Positions 7,967-16,639 of a DNA stretch of 64,000 nucleotides are shown here, piece by piece. The notes beneath the pieces were generated by a model. That model saw only the letters and a program-made list of their open reading frames with translations. It was not told the DNA's origin and made no database searches. The stretch is taken from contig NZ_JAUSVX010000005.1 in the NCBI RefSeq assembly GCF_030814995.1, positions 1 to 64,000 of the forward strand, written 5' to 3'. Position 1 is the stretch's first letter. Every line of letters begins with the position of its first letter. This DNA comes from Labrys wisconsinensis (GTDB taxonomy: Bacteria; Pseudomonadota; Alphaproteobacteria; Rhizobiales; Labraceae). The position numbers and the translations under genes were made by a program.

Positions 7967-8848
7967 ATGCATTCCGTGCTGATCACCGGCGCCGGCGGCA
8001 ATCTCGGGGGCAAGCTGGTCGAGGCCTTCGCGGCGGCGCCGTGGTGCGAGCGCATCGTCGCCGTCGACCGTCCCGCGGCGCTGGCCGAGCGCCTCGCCGG
8101 CATGGCGAAGGTGCGCCCGGTCGCGCTCGACCTCGTCTCTGCCGATAATGCCGCGCTGGCGGCGGCGATCCGCGCGGCCGACACGCTCGTCCACTTCGCG
8201 GTGGTCAACCCGCTGCCGGATGCGAGCTGGGAGGAGGCGGCGCAGTCCTTCGCCATGACGGCGCGGCTCCTGATGCTGGCGCGCGATGCCGGCCTGCGCC
8301 GCTTCGTCTTCGCCTCGTCCAGCCACACGGTGGGCAAGCTCAAGGATCAGGCCGACGGCTTCGCACCCGGCAGCCTCGGCGTCGAGCGCGTCGCGCCCGG
8401 CACTCGCTGGGAGACGCTCCACGGCTTCGTCGACGGCCATGCCTATGGCGCGGCCAAGGCCTTCGGCGAGCGTGCCTGCGTGGCGGCGGCCCAGGTGGAG
8501 GGCCTCACCACCGTGTCGATCCGCATCGGCTGGTGCCAGTCGGGCGAGAACCGGCCGCAGACCCTCAATGCCGGCGGCAACCCGCAGCTCACCGCCGGCC
8601 ACGCGCCGTCGCGCTCCGGGGAGAGCGAGCTGCGCTGGTTCCGCAACATGTGGCTGTCGAACCGCGACTTCGTCGCCCTGTTCGAGCGCGCCGTGCTCGC
8701 CGATGCCGCCGCCTGGCCGCATCCCGGCATCGTCCTCAACGGCATGTCGGCGAATGCCGGCATGGCCTGGGACATCGAGCCGACCTGCCGGCTGATCGGC
8801 TACCGCCCGCAGGACGACGTCTGGGCCTCCCTGCGGGCCGGGCCCTGA
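7967..8848 (+). CDS. NAD-dependent epimerase/dehydratase, uronate-dehydrogenase-like
   Basis: 293 residues of the extended SDR fold. It starts MHSVLITGAGGNLGGKL, an intact TGxxGxxG cofactor motif, and later has VFASSSHTVG and AYGAAKAFGE with the Tyr-x3-Lys pair. The short length and this word order resemble uronate dehydrogenases and related enzymes that oxidise sugar acids to lactones rather than sugar-nucleotide epimerases. The ATG at 7967 is chosen over upstream in-frame codons because it directly precedes the Rossmann strand and a GGGAAG ribosome site. Two hairpins separate it from the SDR gene, so it may be partly independently expressed. Confidence 0.82.
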   Translation: MHSVLITGAGGNLGGKLVEAFAAAPWCERIVAVDRPAALAERLAGMAKVRPVALDLVSADNAALAAAIRAADTLVHFAVVNPLPDASWEEAAQSFAMTARLLMLARDAGLRRFVFASSSHTVGKLKDQADGFAPGSLGVERVAPGTRWETLHGFVDGHAYGAAKAFGERACVAAAQVEGLTTVSIRIGWCQSGENRPQTLNAGGNPQLTAGHAPSRSGESELRWFRNMWLSNRDFVALFERAVLADAAAWPHPGIVLNGMSANAGMAWDIEPTCRLIGYRPQDDVWASLRAGP

Positions 8849-8856
8849 CGCCTACG

Positions 8857-8978
8857 CTAGTGTTGTGCTTCCGACGCTTGGTCCCTGACCATTGTGTTGG
8901 AAGCACAACACAAAGCATTGAACCAACTAGGGTTCCGGGCTGACGGTTCGGAACGAACCGTTAGAGTCGGAACACTAG
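8857..8978. repeat. Nested inverted-repeat element
   Basis: Three dyads are nested here. CTAGTGTT (8857-8864) at the left end pairs with AACACTAG (8971-8978) at the right end. GTGTTGTGCTTCC (8860-8872) pairs perfectly with GGAAGCACAACAC (8899-8911). ACGGTTCG (8943-8950) pairs with CGAACCGT (8954-8961). TTCCGAC beside the left end also answers GTCGGAA at the right end. No coding frame is apparent. It resembles a palindromic intergenic repeat unit with terminal repeats and lies between the epimerase and aminotransferase genes. Confidence 0.65.
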
Positions 8979-9066
8979 GAGCCGCCGCCGATTGCGGCTT
9001 ATAGTCGCCCGGTCATCCCGCGGGCGCATGCCGGCAGGAGGTCGGGACGGTGGGAGGCCGCGCCGG

Positions 9067-10365
9067 ATGAAGGACGCAGGACGCGCCGACTGGGACGACG
9101 AGGTCCCGATTTCCGATCACGACCGGCTCGATGTCGTCTCCGGCGCCGGCTGCTGGATCGTCGACGGCGAGCAGCGCCGGCTCTTCGATGCCGGCTCGGG
9201 GCACAGCTGCGTCAATCTCGGCTATGCCAACGAGGCGCTGATCGAGGCTGCGGCGCGGAGCTATCGCCGGCTTGCCTATTGCTCGCCGGAGCACCGCTGC
9301 CGGCCGGTCCTGGATCTTTCCGCGCGATTGAGCCAGCTCCTGGGCGGGGGCTATCGCCTGCGCTATGCCGCGACCGGGGGCGGCGCCAACGAGCTGGCGA
9401 TCGAGATCGCCCGACGCTTCTGGCTGCATCACGGCCGGCCGGGCAAGCGCCTGATCCTGGCCCTCGACCGCGGCTATCACGGCTCGACCGGCTCGGCGAG
9501 CTTCGCCAGCGGCCCGGGCGTCCTGCAGTCGCCGCTGGTCGACCGCAGCCCCGAGGTCCAGCACGTGGCCGCGGCGCGCAACCCGGCGGACGGCACGGCG
9601 CGGAGCCTCGCGGCCCTGCAGGATGGGCTCGAGGCCCGGATCGCGGTGGCGGGGCCGGACCGGATCGCCGCCGTTCTGGTGGAGCCCGTCGCCTTCGCCG
9701 GCGGGGTGATCGTCCCGCCCGCGGGCTTCCTGGAGATGCTGGCCGGGCTCTGCCGCCGGCATGCGATCCTGCTCATCGTCGACGAGGTGATCACCGGCTT
9801 CGGGCGCAGCGGCCGCTGGTTCGCCTTCCAGCACGCCGAGGGCGTGCGTCCCGACATCGTCACCATGGGCAAGGGCATCACCTCGGCCTATTTCCCGCTT
9901 TCGGCGGCCGCGGTCTCCGAGCCCATCCACGAGACCTTTCGCACGCCCGGCAACGCCATGAGCAAGGTGATCACCATGGCGGGGCATCCGGTCGGCTGCG
10001 ACGTCGCGCTCGAGGTCATCGCGATCATGGAGCGCGACGGCCTGGTGGAACGGGTCGCCCGCAATGCCGAGCGGCATTTGTCGAAGCTCGCCGCGCTGCG
10101 GGACGTGCCGGCGCTGCGCGACGTGCGCGGGCTCGGCCACATGTGGGGCCTGGAATTCACCGGGCCCGGCGACGGCGCGGCGGCGGCACGCGCGATCGCC
10201 GAGCGCTGCTTCGCGGCCGGCGTCCTCGTGCTTCACGCCGACAACGTCATCCGGATCAATCCGCCGCTGGTCGCGACCGAGGGCGAGATCGCGTTCCTGG
10301 TCGAGACGCTGTCCGCGGCAGTGCGGGCGGAAGCGGGCGTGCGCCGAGGCGCCGCCCGAACCTGA
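9067..10365 (+). CDS. Class III PLP-dependent aminotransferase
   Basis: 432 residues from the ATG at 9067, which is preceded by GGGAGG. It has the class III landmarks: YAATGGGANELAIEIAR phosphate-binding turn, RGYHGSTGSA, VEPVAFAGGVIVPPAGFL, the cofactor Asp in LIVDEVITGFGRSG and the Schiff-base lysine in TMGKGITSAYFPLSA. It transfers an amino group between an omega-amino compound or amino sugar/acid and a keto acid; exact substrate unknown. It ends 7 bp before the convergent DUF2778 gene. The 120-bp nested repeat upstream may separate its expression from the importer operon. Confidence 0.92.
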   Translation: MKDAGRADWDDEVPISDHDRLDVVSGAGCWIVDGEQRRLFDAGSGHSCVNLGYANEALIEAAARSYRRLAYCSPEHRCRPVLDLSARLSQLLGGGYRLRYAATGGGANELAIEIARRFWLHHGRPGKRLILALDRGYHGSTGSASFASGPGVLQSPLVDRSPEVQHVAAARNPADGTARSLAALQDGLEARIAVAGPDRIAAVLVEPVAFAGGVIVPPAGFLEMLAGLCRRHAILLIVDEVITGFGRSGRWFAFQHAEGVRPDIVTMGKGITSAYFPLSAAAVSEPIHETFRTPGNAMSKVITMAGHPVGCDVALEVIAIMERDGLVERVARNAERHLSKLAALRDVPALRDVRGLGHMWGLEFTGPGDGAAAARAIAERCFAAGVLVLHADNVIRINPPLVATEGEIAFLVETLSAAVRAEAGVRRGAART

Positions 10366-10372
10366 CCCACCA

Positions 10373-11836
10373 TCACTGGCTGGCGACGACGACGAGGCGC
10401 TTGATCTCGCCGCGCTGATAGGCCTGCAGGAACTTGTTGTAGTCCCGGAAGGAGACGCAGCCGTTGGAATCGCCGCGCGGCCCGAGCATGTAGCTGTGCG
10501 CGAGCAGGCCGACCCGGCCGTGCACGGCGCCGATGCCGCCGACCGGGGTGAGACGCAGCGCTCGCACACCGTGGAACAGCGATTCGCGCTCGCTGAGCGC
10601 GTAGGTATGCGGCGGGGTGGCGCCGCGCATCTTGACGTTCACCTGGCGCGGATCGTCGCGCATGGTGCCCATGCCCGAATGAGCCTCCAGCCGCTCGCCA
10701 TTGGGCAGGTACACGGTGCGGGCGCTGATGTCGTAGACGGCGGTGCCGTCGCCGGCCGCCGGCGCGGAGCTCCGCCCTCCGAACAGCCTCTCGAAGAAGC
10801 TGCGATTGTCCGCCTGGACCGGCGGGGCCGGTTGCTGCACCGGCTGCACCGGTTGCGGGGCCGCCACCCGCATGCGGTGCCGCGGCTGCGGCCCGGCCAT
10901 GCGCGGGCGTTCCGGGACGACGGTCGAGGGCGCGTTCACGGGCCGCGGCGCCGGCAGGGGAATGGCTGGCGCCGGCGCCTCGAGAACCGGTCGCTCCACC
11001 GGCAGCGGCACGGACGGCGCGACGGTTTCGATCGTCGCATCGTCGGGTTCCGCGTCGGGCGCCGCCGGCTCTTCGGCTGGCACCCTGTCGGCGCTCTCCG
11101 GCGCCGGCACGGGGAAATCCGGGCTCTCGCGCTCGTTCGCCGGCGGGAAGGACAGGCTGGCGAGGATCAGCCGGCCGGGCTCGAGCGTCCGGCCCGGCTC
11201 GCGCCGGACTTCGGCGAGGGCAGCCTGCCAGGCCATGCCGGATGTCGGGCGCAGGCCGGCATAGAGCGGATGGCTGTGCGCCATCGAATGCCGCACGAAG
11301 CCGCCGAGCAGCCCGGGTTCCATCAGCGCATCGCGCCAGCGGCCGGCCACGAAGTCGACCCGCGCCACGGCGAAGGAGAAGCCGGGATCGAGGAGCCGGC
11401 CGTTCCCGCCCGCGAGCGGATCGGGCGCCAGCGCCGGACGTGGAGCCGGGGCGGTCGCGACGAGGCGCGCCAGCCTGTCGCCCTGGCTGGCGAGGCCGGC
11501 CGCGACCGCAAGGCCGAGGGCGACGATCGCCGCCGTCGTCCGCCAGGGAAAACGGCTCTGTGGCGTGTCGATCTCGGGAATCGAGGCGAGGACTCGCGGC
11601 TGTGGGGCCTCGGAGCGCGGCTGCGGCGTCCTCGGATAATCCACACGCCGGGTGCGTGCATATTGCAGGGGGCGCTCGGCGGGGCCGGCCGCGACCGGTC
11701 GGCCGCTCGGCCGAAGCGATCGTTGGTGCTGTGAAGCGCCGATGTCCGCCAGCGTCGACGAGGCACGCGCCCGGCCGATCACGACCGAAGCAACATCCTC
11801 ATTCCTGCTTGGCACGGTGCTGCGCGTGTCAGGCAA
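10373..11836 (-). CDS. Membrane-anchored DUF2778 (Tlde1-like) L,D-transpeptidase-type protein
   Basis: 487 residues. A basic cytoplasmic N-terminus (about 1-95) is followed by one membrane segment (TTAAIVALGLAVAAGLA, about 100-116). A long Pro/Ala/Glu-rich periplasmic stalk follows, and then a C-terminal domain of about 140 residues. That domain begins AVYDISARTVYLPNGERLEAHSG and ends with AHSYMLGPRGDSNGCVSF, the His and Ser-x-Gly-Cys active-site pattern of DUF2778, the fold used by type VI effector Tlde1 and by chromosomal homologues. It likely acts on peptidoglycan peptides in the periplasm. No type VI genes are nearby, so a housekeeping cell-wall role is more likely than toxin delivery. 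Confidence 0.85.
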   Translation of the reverse strand: MPDTRSTVPSRNEDVASVVIGRARASSTLADIGASQHQRSLRPSGRPVAAGPAERPLQYARTRRVDYPRTPQPRSEAPQPRVLASIPEIDTPQSRFPWRTTAAIVALGLAVAAGLASQGDRLARLVATAPAPRPALAPDPLAGGNGRLLDPGFSFAVARVDFVAGRWRDALMEPGLLGGFVRHSMAHSHPLYAGLRPTSGMAWQAALAEVRREPGRTLEPGRLILASLSFPPANERESPDFPVPAPESADRVPAEEPAAPDAEPDDATIETVAPSVPLPVERPVLEAPAPAIPLPAPRPVNAPSTVVPERPRMAGPQPRHRMRVAAPQPVQPVQQPAPPVQADNRSFFERLFGGRSSAPAAGDGTAVYDISARTVYLPNGERLEAHSGMGTMRDDPRQVNVKMRGATPPHTYALSERESLFHGVRALRLTPVGGIGAVHGRVGLLAHSYMLGPRGDSNGCVSFRDYNKFLQAYQRGEIKRLVVVASQ

Positions 11837-12284
11837 TGGCTCGTAGTCTCCGGCACCGATTTTTATGAGCGCCAGGCGCTCTTTGTCTCACCGGTTCCCT
11901 GCGGGGCCGAAACGCGGGGCGGTGACGCAGTCCGAAGCGTTTAAGGCTGGCAATTGCGACGCTATCGTGGCGCCACTGTCAAGTCGGCGCGCCCGTCGCC
12001 CACAGGAATTGGCGGAGATGTTGGAATCGGGCAACGCTGCCCGCATCGTGCCGGCGGCTGCGTCGATGGGCAGCGACGGTGGTCTGCGATCGTTCGTCGC
12101 GCCTCATGCCGAAGTCGCGGCACCCCTCCGGCGAGCGGCCAAGGCCTCCCGCCGGGGGCGCCGATCGAGGACGCCGGCGGCACCGCCCGGGGTTCGATCG
12201 AGAGGTTGGTCCATTAAGTCTTGGCGGTCGATGCATCGCCTCGGCGGCCCGGGTGCCGGGCCGTGTCTCGATCAGGTCAAGACG
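11837..12284. other. 448-bp intergenic stretch without recognisable gene
   Basis: Lies upstream of the DUF2778 gene and downstream of the KpsE-like gene, both leftward. Short open frames here have no recognisable family words or good ribosome sites. It should hold the DUF2778 promoter, but no clear -35/-10 pair was seen. Confidence 0.4.
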
Positions 12285-13568
12285 CTAACGGGCAAGCGCA
12301 TCTCGCGCCAGTCCGACCGTCAGAGAGCCGAGGAACAACAATGAGGCGCCGACCACCAGGGCTCCGGAAAAAAGAGCGAACGTATCGGGAAATGCCACCG
12401 ATTCCGATTGTGATGGCGAAGCGAAAACCTCGACATATTTTTGTTGACGCGCCGACTCGACCCGAGCGTCCTCGAGGGATGACCGAGCAGCATAAAGATT
12501 CTTCTCTGCAAAATCTGCATTCGCCTTGAGCTTTTCGAACTGCATCAATTGCCCAGCCTGCGAATTGTTCAAACCTGCGAGCCGGTCGCGGATGGATCGT
12601 TCCTGCTCCATCAGAGCCGCGATCTGACCCTGGATCGCCCGTTGCCGCGGGCTCGTGTCGCTGCCGAGGCCGACGAACTGGGCGAGGTTGACGCGAGCCG
12701 TGGCAATCGACGTCTCGATCTGTCCCAGAATCGTGTTCAGCATCTGTATGCTGGCGACCGGGTCGACGTTTCCGTTCTTCGTCTGCCAGTCGGCCAAAGC
12801 CGTCCGTGCATCTGAGAGCTGGTCTTCTGCCTGCTTGACTTCGTTTTCCATCAGGCGAAGCCAGTCCCGGCGAGATCTCACGTTCATCTTATCCAGGAAT
12901 GTCTCGGAAATACTCAAGAGATTTGATGCCATCGTCTGCGCGTCCGCCGGCGAGTAGGCGTAGACCCGCATGGCGACCGTCTGCTCCAACAGATTGAAGC
13001 GCACGTCGATAGCCGACTGATAGAGATCATATTCCTTGTCGCTCGGAGAGCGATTCAGCAGGCGGTCGAGCAGGCTGGGCCCGGGGTTTTTCATCCGCTC
13101 GCCGAAATCGATCTTCTGGTCGAGCTCCTTCATCGCGTCGCGCGACGAGAGAAAGTCTCGCACCGCATAGCCGTCGACGGCGCCGCCGAGCTGCGAGGCG
13201 ATCGACGACAGGGACGTGCCGCCGGACGAAGAAGAACTCGGATTCTGTGCAGCCGTTCCGCCACGGATCCCGAACCGAACTTCCGAAACGTACATCGGTA
13301 CGGAGATGGCGAATTTGTAGATGACGGTAACTGCCAGCGGAGCAAACAGGATCAGCAGGCTCAGAAGCCATTTTCTCAGCTTCGCCCGTCGACGACGAAT
13401 CCTGGAGTCATAGGCCAGTTCCGCATCCGAAGCCCGCCTGGCCGAGGTCGGCAGAGCGTTAAATAAAGTCGCCGTCGTCAGCCACAGGATCTTCCTCGTC
13501 CGCAACCACCCCCCCCGGAACTGGGGCTCGGAGCGGGTATCGGCCGAGGGCGGCATCAAGTCTGTCAT
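12285..13568 (-). CDS. kpsE: Capsule polysaccharide export inner-membrane protein (KpsE-like, PCP family)
   Basis: 427 residues from the ATG at 13566-13568; a TTG one codon earlier is also open. A membrane segment near residues 65-92 (KWLLSLLILFAPLAVTVIYKFAI) is followed by a periplasmic region opening with YVSEVRFGIRGG, typical of KpsE/BexC/CtrB. A long helical region (about 215-365) is followed by a second membrane segment at the C-terminus (FALFSGALVVGASLLFLG). It bridges the inner-membrane ABC exporter and the outer-membrane channel. Its 5' end overlaps the ATPase-like gene by 110 bp, which is unusually long and implies tight coupling. Base composition is somewhat AT-richer than the catabolic regions. 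Confidence 0.88.
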   Translation of the reverse strand: MTDLMPPSADTRSEPQFRGGWLRTRKILWLTTATLFNALPTSARRASDAELAYDSRIRRRRAKLRKWLLSLLILFAPLAVTVIYKFAISVPMYVSEVRFGIRGGTAAQNPSSSSSGGTSLSSIASQLGGAVDGYAVRDFLSSRDAMKELDQKIDFGERMKNPGPSLLDRLLNRSPSDKEYDLYQSAIDVRFNLLEQTVAMRVYAYSPADAQTMASNLLSISETFLDKMNVRSRRDWLRLMENEVKQAEDQLSDARTALADWQTKNGNVDPVASIQMLNTILGQIETSIATARVNLAQFVGLGSDTSPRQRAIQGQIAALMEQERSIRDRLAGLNNSQAGQLMQFEKLKANADFAEKNLYAARSSLEDARVESARQQKYVEVFASPSQSESVAFPDTFALFSGALVVGASLLFLGSLTVGLARDALAR

Positions 13569-14169
13569 CAATCGTCAGGCTCCCTCTGGCAACGCACAGC
13601 GCCTTGTCGCACATTCCTGTGACAACGGCGGAACTGTAGGACGAAACGACCAGCATGCGGTCCTTGACCCTATCTTCGAACAACAGCCGCCAAAGCTGGG
13701 CGAATTGATCGTTGGTAAAGCCCAAAGACCCTTCCAAGAAATAAATATCAAATTTCGGCAACAATGCGAGCGCATAGGTAAACTCCATTCTTTCGGTTGG
13801 CGTGAAGCGGCCGACGGGAGAACGGAGGCTTTCCACGTTCGGAATCAGGTCCGATATGAGATCTTCAGCTAGGGAATAATTTAAGTCGTAGATGCGGCAA
13901 ATCATTGCAACGACGTCCCAGCCCGTCAGGTGCCCGCGGATGAATCCGACCCGGCCAATGGGCCAGGACGCGCGTCCCGACCGTTCCACCCGCCCGATGC
14001 GGGGCGCTCGCGTGCCGCACAGGAGATCGATGACTGGATTGCGGGTTGCCGGATTTTCGACGAGCAGGGCGTAGCGCCCGGGCTCGATCCAGTTCGAGGC
14101 CTGCTCCAGCACGACCACGGGGGTCTTTCCCAAGGAGATTTCGAAGGTCACGTTGCGCAGACGGATCAT
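13459..14169 (-). CDS. KpsT-like ABC subunit with all nucleotide-binding motifs degraded
   Basis: 236 residues aligning along its length to KpsT-type capsule-export ATPases: MIRLRNVTF start, WPIGRVGFIRGHLTG at the Q-loop region, FDIYFLEGS at Walker B, VVSSYS at the switch. Yet the Walker A GxxGxGKST is replaced by VENPATRNP, the signature SSGM by FTPTERME, the Walker B Asp-Glu by Leu-Glu-Gly, and the switch His is missing. The frame is long and clean with no sign of frameshift, so this looks like a conserved non-hydrolysing subunit rather than a pseudogene. It lies upstream of and overlaps kpsE and is about 330 bp downstream of kpsC. The candidate permease is at 23129-24304. Confidence 0.8.
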   Translation of the reverse strand: MIRLRNVTFEISLGKTPVVVLEQASNWIEPGRYALLVENPATRNPVIDLLCGTRAPRIGRVERSGRASWPIGRVGFIRGHLTGWDVVAMICRIYDLNYSLAEDLISDLIPNVESLRSPVGRFTPTERMEFTYALALLPKFDIYFLEGSLGFTNDQFAQLWRLLFEDRVKDRMLVVSSYSSAVVTGMCDKALCVARGSLTIDDRLDAALGRYPLRAPVPGGVVADEEDPVADDGDFI

Positions 14170-14503
14170 GGCAGCGCTGCCCGTCGACGGTCGTGAAGAC
14201 TGGTGCTCCAGGGGGCGCCGGCGGCCGGCCGCAAGCTCGCCGGCATGAGGCGAGCGGCGCCTGAAGCGGCTACGGGCCGTCCCGCGGATGCGGATCGTGC
14301 CCCGACCGGCGCTGTCGGCGCGGCGTCGCGACCGGCTGCGACGAAAGCGCGCGCGCCGCCCGCGGATGGGGCCGCGTCCAGGCCCTCGGGCGGGCGGGCC
14401 ACAGGACAGGCTTCGCCGGGACGACTTGATCGGAACGTCATGGCTGCGCGTCGAATGCTCCGCCTCTCGTGATCCGCGGTTCGGCCGTGGGGCGCAGATC
14501 TGC
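14170..14503. other. 334-bp gap between kpsC and the ATPase-like gene
   Basis: GC-rich. No frame here carries recognisable family words and no clear promoter or terminator was seen. It could be a leader or processing region of a leftward kpsC-kpsT-kpsE transcript. Confidence 0.35.
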
Positions 14504-16639
14504 TCAGAACCGGGGCAGACGTATGCCGGTCATTCGAAGCGAATATTCGGCGCTGCGCACGAATTGCGCAATCGGCTGCGGGAATGCGCCGTACTTGACG
14601 GCCTGCTCGTCCTCGAAGGCGATGAGATCCTCCGGTTCGCACGGTAGCAGCGTACGAGGATAGATATAGTGGGGGTACAGGATCAAGGTTGCCCCGGTCA
14701 ACTCGTCAAGGGAGAGCCTGCGCCGCGGTCGAATCAGCCGGTCCTCCGTGACGCCCCAGCCGGCGAAGAAGGGCGTTCCCCAGGTGACCACCGGCTTGCC
14801 GTACAGGAGGGCCTGGAAGCCCGCGGGCGAGGACAGGACGTGAACTTCGTCGGCAAGATCGATCAATGGCAGGATCGGTCCATCGGCGATCGCGGCATCG
14901 GCAAGATCGCGCAATTCTTCCCATCCCCGCCCGGCGGCCCGGTTCCGGGTCGCCACATCGGCATGGGCCTTGTAGACGAGGAAATGATCCGGCCTGTCGG
15001 CACGCACCGCTTCCAGAAGGGCGGCGGTCGATCTTACGGCCGGAGATCCGCTGGCGGACGATGCGTCGACCTCCATGGGTTCGGGAACCAGGATGACCTT
15101 TTTCCCCTCCGCTCGTTGCCGCAGGTCGGCGAGGCGCTTGCGCAGATCCGGCGTCAGCAGCCTGCCGTTCGCGGTCGCGGCGCGGCGCATGATGGTTTCG
15201 CGCAGCGCCCGGGCCCGGGCGACGAGCGCCGGCGGCAGCTCCGTCGCGGCCAGAAGGCGCACGAGATCGCTGTCATCCTGCGCGGCCGCGAGGCTCGACT
15301 GGACGTTCACGCAGAACAGGGGCGGGATGGCGGCCTGCGGGTCGAACCCCGTCGCGCGCAGGAACCCCTCCTGCAGCCGCAACACCCGCGTGCCGGCCGC
15401 TCGCACCTCGACTTCGGCGGACTGGCCGGTCTCCGTCTCGTCTATGCAGACCGCCGCCTGCTTGGCCCGGGCGAGATCCAGGGCCGATCTCAGGCCGGCG
15501 AACATGATGCTCTTGCCGGGCCCACCCAGCAGCCTTCGGACGATCCGCCGTTTCAGAGGCGAGAAACCGGCGCAGACCGCGCGATCCGGCAGCGAAAGAT
15601 GCCGACGTCGTTCTGCGACGAGGCGGTCGGCCGCCTCGTCGAAGGTCGCGATGCGCTCACGGACCGGGTCGACATAGCGCGGGTAGCGCACCAGGGCCGC
15701 TCCCACCAGCGCATCGAGCGAGGGCCTCAGGGCAGCTCGCCGGGCCAGTGCGGCGCTCGCCGATGTATTGTCGGGACGATCATCGGTGAGACCGTATCCC
15801 GCATAGAAGGGGACACCGAACACGGTCACGGGGATGCCGCGCATCATGGCCTCGAAGCCGAGCTGGCTCGACACCGTCCAGACCTCGTCGACGACGTCCA
15901 GCACGGCGTGCGGCGACACCAGGTCGTCGAGCACCTCCAACCCGTCTTCCTGCGCCAAGGTGGTCAGCACGCCCGCCGCAAGGCCGGCGGTGACGTCGGG
16001 ATGAACGCGCACGATGAGGCGTGCTCCCGGCCGATCACGACGTGCCGTATCGATCATGCGCCGAAAGTCGTTCTGGCTTGCCAAGGCACCGGCGATCGAG
16101 CGATCGCCGGCCACCTGATCGACGAGCAGGATCCGGGCCTGTCCCCCGGCCGCCAGAGCCACGGGGCGGTCCGGCAGGTGATTGTACTTGGTCAGCCGGT
16201 CGGACACGACCCGTTCCCGCGCGGCGCGCCCCAGGGCCGCCAGCCAGGCCGAATCCTCGTTCGCAATGATGGCTTCCAGGCGCGAAGGGCAGGAGGCATC
16301 ATAATAGACGCCGAGGTCGTCGATGATCAGGGAAAAGGCGCGCGCCTGCTGCTTGCCGAGGCCGACGGAGCGAAGGAAGCCGTCCTCGAGCACCCAGAAG
16401 GGCAGCCTGGACTGGGCGGCAAAGGCCAGGCCGCGCAAGGCCGACATGCCCTGCCCCCAGCCGACGACGCCATCCAGCCGTGAGGTCAGGGTCGACCGCA
16501 CGTGGAGAGATTGCGTTTCCAGAAACAGCGCGAGATGCGGCACTGAACGGAGGACCGAGGCGGCCACTCCAATCTTGGCCCCTTGCAGGGGAAGCCACGA
16601 CGGACGAGAAATCCCGTCGGATCGATCGAGTTGATGCAT
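14504..16639 (-). CDS. kpsC: KpsC-like capsule polysaccharide beta-Kdo transferase, two modules
   Basis: 711 residues from the ATG at 16637-16639; the frame is open further upstream to 17389 but without family features. Two similar halves are visible. The first has WVLEDGFLRSVGLG (about 75-88) and VSSQLGFEAMMRGIPVTVFG. The second has LRLQEGFLRATGFDP (about 390) and LSSPAGFQALLYGKPVVTWG, each followed by a F-[YF]-A-G-[YW]-G turn and YPRYVDP / YPHYIYP. KpsC adds alternating beta-Kdo residues to the lipid anchor of group 2 type capsules. Presence of KpsC indicates a Kdo-linked phospholipid-anchored capsule. No kpsS partner lies in the window. Confidence 0.9.
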   Translation of the reverse strand: MHQLDRSDGISRPSWLPLQGAKIGVAASVLRSVPHLALFLETQSLHVRSTLTSRLDGVVGWGQGMSALRGLAFAAQSRLPFWVLEDGFLRSVGLGKQQARAFSLIIDDLGVYYDASCPSRLEAIIANEDSAWLAALGRAARERVVSDRLTKYNHLPDRPVALAAGGQARILLVDQVAGDRSIAGALASQNDFRRMIDTARRDRPGARLIVRVHPDVTAGLAAGVLTTLAQEDGLEVLDDLVSPHAVLDVVDEVWTVSSQLGFEAMMRGIPVTVFGVPFYAGYGLTDDRPDNTSASAALARRAALRPSLDALVGAALVRYPRYVDPVRERIATFDEAADRLVAERRRHLSLPDRAVCAGFSPLKRRIVRRLLGGPGKSIMFAGLRSALDLARAKQAAVCIDETETGQSAEVEVRAAGTRVLRLQEGFLRATGFDPQAAIPPLFCVNVQSSLAAAQDDSDLVRLLAATELPPALVARARALRETIMRRAATANGRLLTPDLRKRLADLRQRAEGKKVILVPEPMEVDASSASGSPAVRSTAALLEAVRADRPDHFLVYKAHADVATRNRAAGRGWEELRDLADAAIADGPILPLIDLADEVHVLSSPAGFQALLYGKPVVTWGTPFFAGWGVTEDRLIRPRRRLSLDELTGATLILYPHYIYPRTLLPCEPEDLIAFEDEQAVKYGAFPQPIAQFVRSAEYSLRMTGIRLPRF

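Noticed and set aside
13459-14169. Possibility that the ATPase-like gene is a frameshifted copy of a normal kpsT
   Set aside because: Recognisable KpsT-like regions lie in one continuous frame before and after the altered Walker A, and the altered residues were confirmed from the base sequence. No nearby frame contains GxxGxGKST.
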